From: Bradyrhizobium elkanii USDA 76
GTDB taxonomy: Bacteria; Pseudomonadota; Alphaproteobacteria; Rhizobiales; Xanthobacteraceae
Reading direction: 5' to 3'
Length of the DNA: 64,000 nt
Assembly: GCF_023278185.1 (NCBI RefSeq)
Contig: NZ_CP066356.1
Coordinates: forward strand, 930,001 to 994,000
Part shown: positions 44,143 to 51,964 of the stretch, piece after piece
How positions within the stretch are numbered: position 1 is the stretch's first letter
Layout of the letters: every line of letters begins with the position of its first letter
The notes under the pieces: model-generated
Seen by the model: only the letters and a program-made list of their open reading frames with translations
Databases searched by the model: none
What the model was told of the DNA's origin: nothing
Position numbers and translations under genes: made by a program

Positions 44143-44646
44143 ATGATGTCGAGTGGATTTGCCTATCGGACTGGTACTGTACCAAACCCTCAAGGTATCA
44201 TGGCAAACACAGCGAGAAGAGCAATGCGAACGGCCGCCGTCCCGCTGATAGCAGCGGTGATCGCCCTGGGAGCTTCGCCGGCGATCGCGCAGGACCGGGA
44301 GCAGGTGAAAATCGCCTTCGAGCGCGCACTGCCGAATGTCGAAGGAAAGAAAATGGTTGCTGTGACGGTGACTTATCCTCCCGGAGCCAAATCGCTCGCT
44401 CATCACCACGCAGCGTCAGCTTTTATCTACGCCTATGTGCTGTCCGGGACCATCCGCAGTCAAGTCGGCGACGAACCCGCGAAGATCTATCACGCAGGCG
44501 AAAGCTTTTACGAAATGCCCGGTTCACATCACAGGGTCAGTGAGAACGCGAGTGACAAGGAGTCCGCCAGTTTACTGGCAGTCTTCGTTGTGGATTCCAA
44601 GGACGGGCCCTTGACCAAGCCAGACAAGGACCCGGGATCACAATAA
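44143..44646 (+). CDS. Exported cupin-domain protein
   Basis: The start is uncertain. ATG 44143/44146 has the best ribosome-binding site (AGAGGAGG). ATG 44200 and ATG 44221 are nearer to the signal peptide (MRTAAVPLIAAVIALGASPA). The mature protein is one cupin: GAKSLAHHHAASAFIYAYVL holds the first metal motif and SFYEMPGSHHRVSENAS the second. Homologous proteins normally begin at the signal peptide, so the strong upstream Shine-Dalgarno and the palindrome at 44172-44184 inside the leader may reflect control. Function unknown; a binding or detoxifying role in the periplasm is possible. Confidence 0.8.
   Translation: MMSSGFAYRTGTVPNPQGIMANTARRAMRTAAVPLIAAVIALGASPAIAQDREQVKIAFERALPNVEGKKMVAVTVTYPPGAKSLAHHHAASAFIYAYVLSGTIRSQVGDEPAKIYHAGESFYEMPGSHHRVSENASDKESASLLAVFVVDSKDGPLTKPDKDPGSQ
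44172..44184. promoter_or_regulatory. Palindrome TGGTACTGTACCA
   Basis: An exact 13-base inverted repeat (TGGTAC / GTACCA) 28 bases upstream of ATG 44200 and 49 bases upstream of ATG 44221 of the cupin gene. It resembles operators of TetR or MarR type in symmetry. If it is an operator, the true start codon lies downstream of it. Confidence 0.45.
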
Positions 44647-44860
44647 TGGCGACAAATCGCCTGTTGCCGTGACGATCTTTTTTGGACCTGCATGGGCCGC
44701 TCGGCTTGGGAGAGCAAAATCGACCTATAGAAGTCCATAGCCCCCTGGGTGATCCCGGATGCACGGATGGTGGTTCTGTTGCCTCCCGGATCGCGTCAGG
44801 CCTTTTGCAGGGTCCGGACTACCTGCATAATAAGGCTCCAGGGTGGAGAGGCAGTAGCAG

Positions 44861-45835
44861 GTGCCGGTACAAGCTGTCGCGATCGTCGTCTGTGAGGGGG
44901 TCCAGGCCCTAGACGTGGCGGGGCCGATGGACGTGTTCAGCGAGGCGAACACGTTTCTCGGCAGCGCGGATCGCTACGAAACCGTTTTGGTTGCTGCTCA
45001 CCGCAATCCGCTGCGTGCGTCGAACGGTATATGCATGGTCGCCGACCTGACCTTCGAGGAGGCGGCGGGCGGCTTCGACATCGTTCTGGTGGCCGGCACT
45101 CCGACGCCGCCGGAAGCGGAGCCCGAGTCGTCCCTGCTTCAGTGGGTCAAGGAGCTGCCGTGGCGCTCGAGCGTCTATGGATCGATCTGCACAGGGGCTT
45201 TTGTGCTCGGCTATGCCGGACTCCTCGACGATCGGCGAGTCACGACCCATTGGCAGGATGCACAAGCGCTGGTGGCGAGATTCCCGAAGGCGAAAGTCGA
45301 ACCGGATCTGATCTATGTGCGCGATGGACGGCTGATCACCGCGGCGGGTGTGACGGCTGGGATAGATCTGGGCTTGGCGCTCGTCGGGCAGCGGCACGGC
45401 GCGGAAACGGCGCTCAAGGTTGCCAAGCGGTTGGTCGTGGTTGCTCAGCGCCAGGGTGGACAGTCGCAGTTCAGTCCCTATCTCACGGCCCCTGCCGATC
45501 CGGAATCGCCCATCGCACGCATCCAGGACCACGTCATGGCCAATATTGGGGATCGCCACACGCTGGAGTCGCTTGCCGCTGTCGTCGGCATGAGCCCCCG
45601 GAATCTGGCTCGGCATTTCGGGCAGGTAACCGGGACCACACCGCACGACTTCATCGAGCGCGCCCGCGTTGATGCCGCGCGCATGATGCTGGAAGCAAGC
45701 GACAGACCGCTGAAGGCCATTGCCTTCGATTGCGGCTTCGGATCGGCGGACCGGATGAGAATCGTCTTCAGCACTCGTCTCGGCGTAACTCCCGTCCAGT
45801 ATCGCGCCAGCTTCCGGCGAGCAGAACCGCAATAG
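44861..45835 (+). CDS. GlxA-family AraC regulator (DJ-1/PfpI plus AraC HTH)
   Basis: GTG 44861 follows GGAGAGG at a good distance. The 324-residue protein has an N-terminal DJ-1/PfpI domain (about 5-185; VCEGVQALDVAGPMDVFSEA, YGSICTGAFVLGYAGLL with the nucleophile-elbow Cys, TTHWQDAQALVARFP). The AraC double HTH follows (TLESLAAVVGMSPRNLARHF and LKAIAFDCGFGSADRMRIVF). Such regulators sense amides, amines or related nitrogen compounds. It sits between the two HD-hydrolase units and is a natural candidate controller of both. Confidence 0.9.
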   Translation: MPVQAVAIVVCEGVQALDVAGPMDVFSEANTFLGSADRYETVLVAAHRNPLRASNGICMVADLTFEEAAGGFDIVLVAGTPTPPEAEPESSLLQWVKELPWRSSVYGSICTGAFVLGYAGLLDDRRVTTHWQDAQALVARFPKAKVEPDLIYVRDGRLITAAGVTAGIDLGLALVGQRHGAETALKVAKRLVVVAQRQGGQSQFSPYLTAPADPESPIARIQDHVMANIGDRHTLESLAAVVGMSPRNLARHFGQVTGTTPHDFIERARVDAARMMLEASDRPLKAIAFDCGFGSADRMRIVFSTRLGVTPVQYRASFRRAEPQ

Positions 45836-45900
45836 TTTGCGAGTCATCCGAGAACAAAACCGCAGGCTCCTACTGCCCTGAAGGCTCCGAGCGGCCTTTT

Positions 45901-45954
45901 GTCAGGAAACGACGTACGGCTGTCCTGATCCGTAGCATCCCGCCTGTTGTCCGG
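45901..45954. repeat. 54-bp repeat upstream of second HD gene, copy B
   Basis: Identical to 40941-40972 over its first 32 bases and again at GTTGTCCGG, with the 13 bases between unlike. It lies 65 bases before the HD gene at 46020, in the same orientation as copy A. Confidence 0.75.
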
Positions 45955-46019
45955 AACAGAGCTATGTTGCCTAATCCGGGCAAGCAACCAGCCCGTTATC
46001 CAGCCGAGGAGATTGCTCC

Positions 46020-46661
46020 ATGTCCGAGATCATCGCCGGCATCCGCGTGCCTGACAGTGCTATCGCGCGCGCCGCCACGCAGCTCGTGCGCGATACGGAA
46101 GACGACCTGCTATACAACCACAGCCGCCGCGTCTTTCTGTGGGGCGCGCTCACGGGCGAGCGCCGCGGGCTGAAATACGATCCGGAACTGCTTTACCTCG
46201 GCGCCATGTTCCACGACATGGGTCTCACCGAGAAATATTCGAGCCCCGATCTGCGCTTCGAGGTCGACGGCGCCAATGCCGCCCGCAAATTCATGAAAAG
46301 CTACGGCGTGCCCGAGCGTGACATCGAGGACGTGTGGACCGCGATCGCGCTCCACACCACGCCCGGAATCCCCGAGCATATGCGCCCGACCATCGCGCTG
46401 GTGACCGCCGGTGTGGAGATGGACGTGCTCGGCATCGCCTATCAAGACTTCACGCATGAACAGCGCGATCATGTCTGCGTCCATCATCCGCGCGAGACAA
46501 ACTTCAAGGAGAATATCATCGACCACTTCGCCAACGGCATCATCAAGAAGCCGCTGACGACTTTCGGAAACGTGAAGGCCGACGTCCTGGCGCTGAAGGA
46601 CATGAACTATGTCCGTCATAACTTCTGTTCGATCATCCTTGGCTCCGCCTGGCCGCACTGA
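46020..46661 (+). CDS. HD-domain hydrolase, cyanamide-hydratase-like type (paralogue 2)
   Basis: ATG 46020 follows GAGGAG. The 213-residue protein repeats the pattern of the HD protein at 42144: His in LLYNHSRRVFLWG, HD in AMFHDMGLTEKY, His in TAIALHTTPGIPEH and Asp in GVEMDVLGIA. The two are clearly paralogues. This copy stands alone downstream of the GlxA regulator gene and is preceded by copy B of the 54-bp repeat. The shared motif suggests common control. Confidence 0.85.
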   Translation: MSEIIAGIRVPDSAIARAATQLVRDTEDDLLYNHSRRVFLWGALTGERRGLKYDPELLYLGAMFHDMGLTEKYSSPDLRFEVDGANAARKFMKSYGVPERDIEDVWTAIALHTTPGIPEHMRPTIALVTAGVEMDVLGIAYQDFTHEQRDHVCVHHPRETNFKENIIDHFANGIIKKPLTTFGNVKADVLALKDMNYVRHNFCSIILGSAWPH

Positions 46662-47178
46662 TCCCGCGGAGGTGTGCGACATGGCCGTGGGGAAGACTCA
46701 AGGTCGATGCAGCCAACCCGGCCCCACGCATCAGGCCACCATACTAAGGACAAACAGCGGTTCGTCGTGTCGGTGGTTGCGTATGATTCCCTCCCTGGGC
46801 ACCATAACTGCGCTTTTGTGCGCTGGAGTACGATCGCGTTCGCTGGATTCTCAGCGCTCGCTGAGTTCACGTACGTTCAAATCCAGTCCGGAATTTGCGC
46901 CTGCAATCCAGCTGGGCAGGTTCCGACCAGCGACACGGCCCGCCCAGCCCTATGATAGCGGCCTCGAATATTGGCTCGCTTTCGATTTTCCGCGACAGAA
47001 GTTACTTTCGCCCGCTGCGTATGACCCACTACTATGGTGGGCCTCCAGAAAGAGCCCTCGCCGACCAATGCGGCCGGATTTTCCTCGACCTCGAAGCCTT
47101 CCCAAACGGCCTTTAGGGTGGACAATGCCGCTGTGGACAAGCGACCTGAGGTCGGACGGCGTTGGTGCTGGTCGGTCG
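46662..47178. other. Spacer with repeat copy 4
   Basis: The 517 bases between the HD gene and the convergent Lrp gene hold copy 4 of the dispersed repeat. The remaining bases (46860-47178) show only unsupported open frames on both strands; I cannot assign any relic. Confidence 0.5.
46725..46850 (+). repeat. Dispersed ~125-bp repeat, copy 4
   Basis: Very close to copy 1 through ACTAAGGACAAACAGCGG, GTCGGTGGTTGCGTATGATT and CCCTCCCTGGGCACCA, and both end with GCGTTCGCTGGAT. Lies 63 bases after the HD gene stop, same orientation as all other copies. Confidence 0.8.
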
Positions 47179-47805
47179 CTAAAGGCGGGCAGTGCCGTGA
47201 TCAAATATCCGAGAAGTCTCGAGATTCATGCCGCCATCAATCTGCGCCTGGGACGAAGCGTCAAATCGCTGTTTGGCGGGCCTGTCGAGTCGCCTTGAAG
47301 CTGAGCTGCACGACTTGACCTGAACTGGCCGGTTCGCGTCGATAGGGAGGACCGTCTTGTGGGAAATCCGCTTCAAGGCCAAGTTCGAGCGAATACTCGA
47401 AACGCCGGTTATTCGCGAGAGCTTGTTTACGATGAGGTCTTCAAGAGCATCGATGTCGGACACCATAACGCGGAGAAGATAGTCGCTATCCCCGGTCATC
47501 AGGTAGCATTCCATCACTTCGCTAAGGCGATCAATTGAGCGCGTAAAGCTTTCGAGTGATGGCTGGGCCTGCCTTTCAAGCTTTACTTGTATGAATGCTG
47601 TAACGCCGATGCCGAGAACTGCGGGATCCAGCACCGCAATTCGCCGGTCAATGACCCCGAGTTTTTCGAGTGTTCGAACTCGGGCGAGACACGGGGACGG
47701 TGAGAGATTGACGCGGGAAGCCAGTTCAACGTTGGTCAAACTTGCGTTCTGCTGCAGTTCATTCAAGATCTTTATGTCGATCCTGTCCAAAGCCGTCGTC
47801 GTCAT
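47179..47805 (-). CDS. Lrp/AsnC-family regulator with long C-terminus
   Basis: The protein begins MTTTALDRIDIKILNELQQN with HTH LTNVELASRVNLSPSPCLAR and an RAM effector domain (VTAFIQVKLERQAQPSLESF, VMECYLMTGDSDYLLRVMV). The typical end of the family is around NLALKRISHKTVLPID, near residue 155. Here 50 further residues without similarity follow, so the original stop may have been lost. Lrp-type proteins respond to amino acids and usually act on a nearby gene. The upstream neighbour is the broken pccR locus; the HD gene converges from the other side. Confidence 0.85.
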   Translation of the reverse strand: MTTTALDRIDIKILNELQQNASLTNVELASRVNLSPSPCLARVRTLEKLGVIDRRIAVLDPAVLGIGVTAFIQVKLERQAQPSLESFTRSIDRLSEVMECYLMTGDSDYLLRVMVSDIDALEDLIVNKLSRITGVSSIRSNLALKRISHKTVLPIDANRPVQVKSCSSASRRLDRPAKQRFDASSQAQIDGGMNLETSRIFDHGTARL

Positions 47806-48119
47806 TTCATTCTCCCATGGGCAAGCGTTCGTCGTCCCATCGAGGCCCGGCCCCTCGCGTTATTTCGCGTGGTGACATCTCGACGAAACAAATGCTATCT
47901 CTCGCCCGGGCATGTAGAATTTCGATAAAATGACGACTTGTATCGAAAAACGGTCAATCTGATCTTGCCGCCCGAACATGTGGCCTGCGCGCAGTTGACT
48001 GCTGCCGTCGTGATGAGCAACGCGATTGCAATCTGTGCACTGATCTGGTCGCGGGAACTGAACCAGGTCCCAGCCCAAGCCCGCGATCGTTGCAGATCCC
48101 GGCTTTGTCGTCGACGAAT
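47806..48119. other. Spacer between Lrp gene and disrupted regulator
   Basis: In these 314 bases I see the upstream region of the Lrp gene and no convincing gene. The short open frame on the plus strand overlapping the end of the disrupted regulator has no family resemblance. Confidence 0.45.
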
Positions 48120-48344
48120 CTAGCCGGGTAATTGGTAGGGCAGTATGTCCCTGCGATCGCGGTCTATTCTCAATCTGCTCTTGAGCGGCGGGATCGCGCG
48201 TTGAGGACAGTTGGTCCGCTCGCAGATTCGACAAGAAATTCCGATCGGATCGAAAGTGCCTTTGCTTGTGAGGTCGAGCCCGTCTGCATATACGAAATCT
48301 TTTGCATAGGAGACTTCGCATCCCAGCGCGATGGCATAGCGCGG
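48120..48344 (-). pseudogene. pccR: C-terminal part of PccR/ScfR-type regulator, cut off by IS21-family element
   Basis: On the minus strand this piece reads RYAIALGCEVSYAKDFVYAD, then GLDLTSKGTFDPIGISCRIC and ERTNCPQRAIPP, ending at TAG 48122-48120. This is the signature C-terminus (with its conserved Cys cluster) of the ScfR/PccR family of short-chain fatty acyl regulators. It is in exact frame with the N-terminal part at 50648-51834 once the IS and one copy of the CGCGG target duplication are removed. No start codon is available for separate expression. Confidence 0.9.
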
Positions 48345-48421
48345 TGTCGCGCGCCATGGAAAACTGCCCCCTCGGCGCCACGAGGAATTGCCCCCTCCTT
48401 GGATAGCCGAGGAGAGAGCGA

Positions 48422-49729
48422 ATGAACGAGGAACGAATCACGGAAGGCTCGTCGTGGATTGATCCACGGGGGCAGGTGATGAAGACGCCGGATGACGTGG
48501 CGGAGATGTTGCGCCTGAGGGCGTGTGGGTGGGGTCTGAAGCGGATTGCGCGGCAGCTGGGGTGCAGCCATCACACGGTGAGGGACTACGTGGCGGCGGG
48601 CGGGGTGAAGCCGTTCAAGTCGCTTGAGCGGGCGAAACGACTCCATGGCCTCGAGGGTTGGCTGCGCGAGAGGTTCATTCGGCATCGCGGCAATGCGGAT
48701 GTAGTGCGCCAGGACCTGTTGGCCGAGCAAGGCGTGGCAGTCAGCCGGCGGACGCTGCAACGCGCCGTGCAGCCCTATCGCCAGGCGCTGAAGGCGGAGG
48801 CGCTGGCGACGACGCGGTTCGAGACGCCGCCCGGCCGACAGCTGCAGATCGACTTCGGGGAGCGTCTGGTCGAGATCGGCGGGGTGAAGATCAAAGCATT
48901 CGTGTTCGTGGCGACGCTTGGGCATTCGCGGCGGCTGCATGTGCGTGCGTTCCGGGCCGAGAAGCAAGAGCACTGGTTCGCCGGGCTCGAGAGCGCATTT
49001 ACGACCTTCGGCGGCGTGCCGGAGGAAGTGCTGATGGACAATCCACGCGCGCTCGTGGTGCGCCACGACGCGGTGAGCCGGTCGGTTCAGTTTAACGACA
49101 AGCTCATCGCGTTCGCGAAGCATTGGGGCTTCCGTCCTCGCGCCTGCGCACCGTATCGGGCGCGCACGAAGGGCAAGACGGAGAATGGCGTCGGCTACGT
49201 GAAGAAGAACGCGATCGCGGGGCATTCCTTCGCGAGCTGGGACGCATTCGAGGCGCATCTCGCCGAGTGGGAGCGTGAGGTGGCGAACGTGCGTATCCAC
49301 GGCACGACCGGCGAGGCGCCGATCGCTCGCTTTGCGCGTGACGAGGCACACCGGTTGAAGCCGCTCGGCGGGCAGCCGTCGTTCGGATCGTTGCGCGAAC
49401 TGGCCCGTGTCGTCGGCAACGATTGCGCCGTCGAGATCGACACGAACAGCTACTCGGTGCCGTGGCGGCTGATCGGCGAGCGCGTGGCGGTGACAGTTGC
49501 GGCGGGCGAGGTGCGCATCCGCCATGGCATGCGCGAGGTTGCGGTCCACAAGCAATCGGAGGGTCGCCGGCTGCGGATCGTCGATTCCGCCCACCTCGAC
49601 GGGGTTGCCGGTCGCGATGGCGCGGTCTGCCGACCGGCAAACGAACCGACAGTGCCGGGGTCGTCTCCACTGCCCTCGTTGTTGCGTCCTCTTGCCGAAT
49701 ACGAAGCAGCGATCGGAGGGAGCTTCTGA
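48422..49729 (+). CDS. istA: IS21-family transposase IstA
   Basis: The 435-residue protein has an N-terminal HTH (GLKRIARQLGCSHHTVRDYV) and an integrase core with the DDE residues in QIDFGERLVE, EVLMDNPRAL and RTKGKTENGVGYVKK. It joins IstB to cut and transfer the element ends. The stop overlaps the istB start (ATGA), typical of this family. The sequence has no frameshift. Confidence 0.95.
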   Translation: MNEERITEGSSWIDPRGQVMKTPDDVAEMLRLRACGWGLKRIARQLGCSHHTVRDYVAAGGVKPFKSLERAKRLHGLEGWLRERFIRHRGNADVVRQDLLAEQGVAVSRRTLQRAVQPYRQALKAEALATTRFETPPGRQLQIDFGERLVEIGGVKIKAFVFVATLGHSRRLHVRAFRAEKQEHWFAGLESAFTTFGGVPEEVLMDNPRALVVRHDAVSRSVQFNDKLIAFAKHWGFRPRACAPYRARTKGKTENGVGYVKKNAIAGHSFASWDAFEAHLAEWEREVANVRIHGTTGEAPIARFARDEAHRLKPLGGQPSFGSLRELARVVGNDCAVEIDTNSYSVPWRLIGERVAVTVAAGEVRIRHGMREVAVHKQSEGRRLRIVDSAHLDGVAGRDGAVCRPANEPTVPGSSPLPSLLRPLAEYEAAIGGSF

Positions 49730-50586
49730 TGGCGCGCACAAAGAAGGCTACCGAAGCACCAATCGATCGGCTCGAGGCCATGCTGGCGCGATTGCAGCTC
49801 TCCGGCATCCGCGACCAGCTCGACAACCTGCTCGACGAGGCGGCGCGCGCGAACCTGTCGGCGCGTGAGACGCTGATCCTGCTGTGCGAGCGCGAGATCG
49901 CGCGCAAGGATCATCGCCGCATCGAGATGGGGCTGAAACTCGCACACTTCCCGACCGTGAAGGAGCTTGCGGGCTTCGACTTCGAGGCGCAGCCATCGAT
50001 CGATCCGAAGCAGATCCGCGACCTGGCCGCGTCACGTTGGATCGCCAACGGCGAGAACGTGCTGCTGCTCGGCCCGCCGGGCGTCGGTAAGACGCACTTA
50101 TCGATCGCGCTCGGGCGAGAGGCGATCCTGGCCGGTTACACGGTGCAGTTCACCACGGCGACGACCCTGGTCGCTGGCCTGGCCAAGGCGCATGGCGAGC
50201 GACGCCTGGACGAGAAACTGCTCGCGCTGGCGAAGCCAAAGCTGCTGATCATCGATGAACTGGGCTACCTGCCGCTGGAGCCCGACGCGGCGCATCTGTT
50301 CTTCCAGTTGGTCAGCCGCCGCTACGAAACCGGCGCCATGCTGATCACGTCGAACCGCAGCGTTGCCGAATGGGGCACCGTGTTCGCCGATCCGGTGGTC
50401 GCCACTGCGATCCTCGACCGGCTCTTGCACCACAGCCACGTGCTGACCATCCGCGGCGACAGCTACCGGCTCCGCGCCAAGCGAAAGAGCGGCCTCATCA
50501 AGCCGCCCGCCGCTGACGGCCCTCCGGTCGGCTCCGCCTCCCTCCGTCCCGTCAGCGGCGGAGCCAACCCTGAACCGACATCATGA
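49729..50586 (+). CDS. istB: IS21-family helper ATPase IstB
   Basis: The 285-residue AAA+ ATPase starts at ATG 49729, overlapping the istA stop. Walker A is GPPGVGKTHLSIAL and Walker B is LLIIDELGYLPLE, followed by the sensor region ITSNRSVAEW. It helps target selection and activates IstA. The last residues (PPVGSASLRPVSGGANPEPT) extend beyond the usual end into the terminal region of the IS. Confidence 0.95.
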   Translation: MARTKKATEAPIDRLEAMLARLQLSGIRDQLDNLLDEAARANLSARETLILLCEREIARKDHRRIEMGLKLAHFPTVKELAGFDFEAQPSIDPKQIRDLAASRWIANGENVLLLGPPGVGKTHLSIALGREAILAGYTVQFTTATTLVAGLAKAHGERRLDEKLLALAKPKLLIIDELGYLPLEPDAAHLFFQLVSRRYETGAMLITSNRSVAEWGTVFADPVVATAILDRLLHHSHVLTIRGDSYRLRAKRKSGLIKPPAADGPPVGSASLRPVSGGANPEPTS

Positions 50587-50647
50587 ACCCGAGGGTGGGG
50601 GCAGTTCTTCATGACGCAAAGGGGGCAGTTCCGGATGGCGTTTGACA

Positions 50648-51834
50648 CGCGGACGAGGAGAGCCGAAGCCGCCCCGGCCTTTCGAAAGTTCGGTTGCGAT
50701 GCAAAGAAATCGAATGCCGTCCGGTGTCTCGGCGAGTTGCCGAATGATTTGGCTTGGGGCCTCGAATGCCTGGTGTGCATTCCAGAGCGGGCAGGCGGCT
50801 CCGTAGCGTGCGAATTGCAGTTTTGCCGCGCTGTGGCGTTTGGTGATGTTCCCGGCGCGGTCCAGTCGGGCGAAGAAAACGGGAACGCCCTTCGAGCCTT
50901 GCCGTTGAAGCGTCGACAGGCGATGAGCAACCTGCTCCAGGCTTGCGCCGAACCTGGTGGCGAGCAATTCGAGATCGTGCCGCAGCTCTCGAGCGGATTG
51001 CAGGAATCGTTGGTACGGTAGAACGAGGGCGCCCGCAAAATAGTTTCGCAATCCGGCGGCGCACACGTTTCGGGCATCGACTGATCGAAATGTCGCTTTA
51101 TCTGCAATCTGACCAATCCGTTCTTCTTGTTCAAGAGCCGCGATTTGCAGGGCAATCTGGAAGGTCCGGGTTGGTGTCGGCAGATATTGGCTCAGAAAAA
51201 GCGTGCGCGATGCGCGATCGAATTGCCGCAATGAAGTCTCGTTCGGACCGCTCTGGCGAATCCGTACGCCATGTTTCGCTTCCAGGTAGCTGATCAGCGC
51301 GGTCGTCGCGTTGCTGTCGGGAATATTCAGCCGGTCGGCAAGAGCCTCGGCCGCGGTATCCAACTCATCGACGTAATTGTCGACCAGGTGAAAGAAATCG
51401 CGAACTTCCTCATAAGCCGTCGGTTCTCCCGCCAGGTTGGCGATCTGGCCATCCAGACTGGCGAGCTGCTCGCTGTTGCGCCGATATGCCTGATGCGCGT
51501 TCAGGAGCGCTTGAGCAAAACCGGGAGCGTTCTGAACCACCAGCTTCAACTCTTGTGTGCTGGGCGTGTAGGAAGCGAAGATCGGATCAGCCAACGACTC
51601 GGCCAGCATCGAAATGACTTTGTCGTTGTCGTTGAGCGACAAAGAGCTCAGGTCGACCTGAAATTTTTCGGCGAGCAGCACCAGTACGGAGGCTGAGACC
51701 GGCCGCTGATTGTTCTCGATCTGGTTCAGGTAACTGAGCGAGATTCCCAGCCGCTCCGCGAATGCCGCCTGGGTGAGCCTTGTGCTCTCCCTCACCTCGC
51801 GGAACCTGCGACCGATATAAAGCTTTCCTGCCAT
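50648..51834 (-). pseudogene. pccR: N-terminal part of PccR/ScfR-type XRE regulator, interrupted by IS21-family element
   Basis: ATG 51834 (or TTG 51840) starts [20 protein letters not shown] with the XRE helix-turn-helix LTQAAFAERLGISLSYLNQI. The long effector domain of the short-chain fatty acyl regulator family follows. The frame enters the IS at 50647 after SPRPR; the piece outside the IS is 1187 bases from the ATG. With the fragment at 48120-48344 the intact gene would encode 468-470 residues, the normal length. It is divergent from pccB with 130 bases between starts. A truncated protein with its DNA-binding half and an IS-encoded tail could still be made. Confidence 0.93.
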
Positions 51835-51848
51835 TTGCAACTTCGCAA
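51834..51848. promoter_or_regulatory. PccR-type operator candidate, site 1
   Basis: TTTGCAA-C-TTCGCAA overlaps the start codon of the regulator. It repeats 22 bases later as TTTGCAG-A-TTTGTAA. Tandem TTTGCAA half-sites are what I recall for PccR-type regulators; in this window the rule is supported only by position and the two copies. Confidence 0.5.
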
Positions 51849-51855
51849 TTTACTG

Positions 51856-51870
51856 TTTGCAGATTTGTAA
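51856..51870. promoter_or_regulatory. PccR-type operator candidate, site 2
   Basis: TTTGCAG-A-TTTGTAA, two helical turns from site 1 and between the divergent regulator and pccB starts. A further TGTGCAAATG follows at about 51874. Confidence 0.5.
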
Positions 51871-51964
51871 CATGTGCAAATGTGCGTCTTCAAGCCTTCT
51901 CAGGCCTCGGATCGCTTGTGTATGGCGGGGTAAGACCTGCTCGCGGACCCACCGGGGGTGTTGT

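Larger units (their letters stand above)
48345..50647 (+). mobile_element. IS21-family insertion sequence with 5-bp target duplication
   Basis: The 2303-bp element begins TGTCGCGCGCCATGG and ends with the complement of TGTCAAACGCCATCC. Both ends carry AACTGCCCCCT-like repeats inside about 50 bp of imperfect inverted repeat. CGCGG flanks it on both sides (48340-48344 and 50648-50652), the target duplication. The two overlapping genes istA and istB are intact, so the element looks recent and capable of movement. It interrupts the regulator divergent from pccB. Confidence 0.95.

Noticed and set aside
47938..48123. Short plus-strand frame before the IS
   Set aside because: No recognisable domain and overlap with the end of the disrupted regulator.
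48170..49741. Long minus-strand open frame opposite istA
   Set aside because: It is antisense to the intact transposase gene, has Arg/His-rich shadow composition, and crosses the IS boundary.
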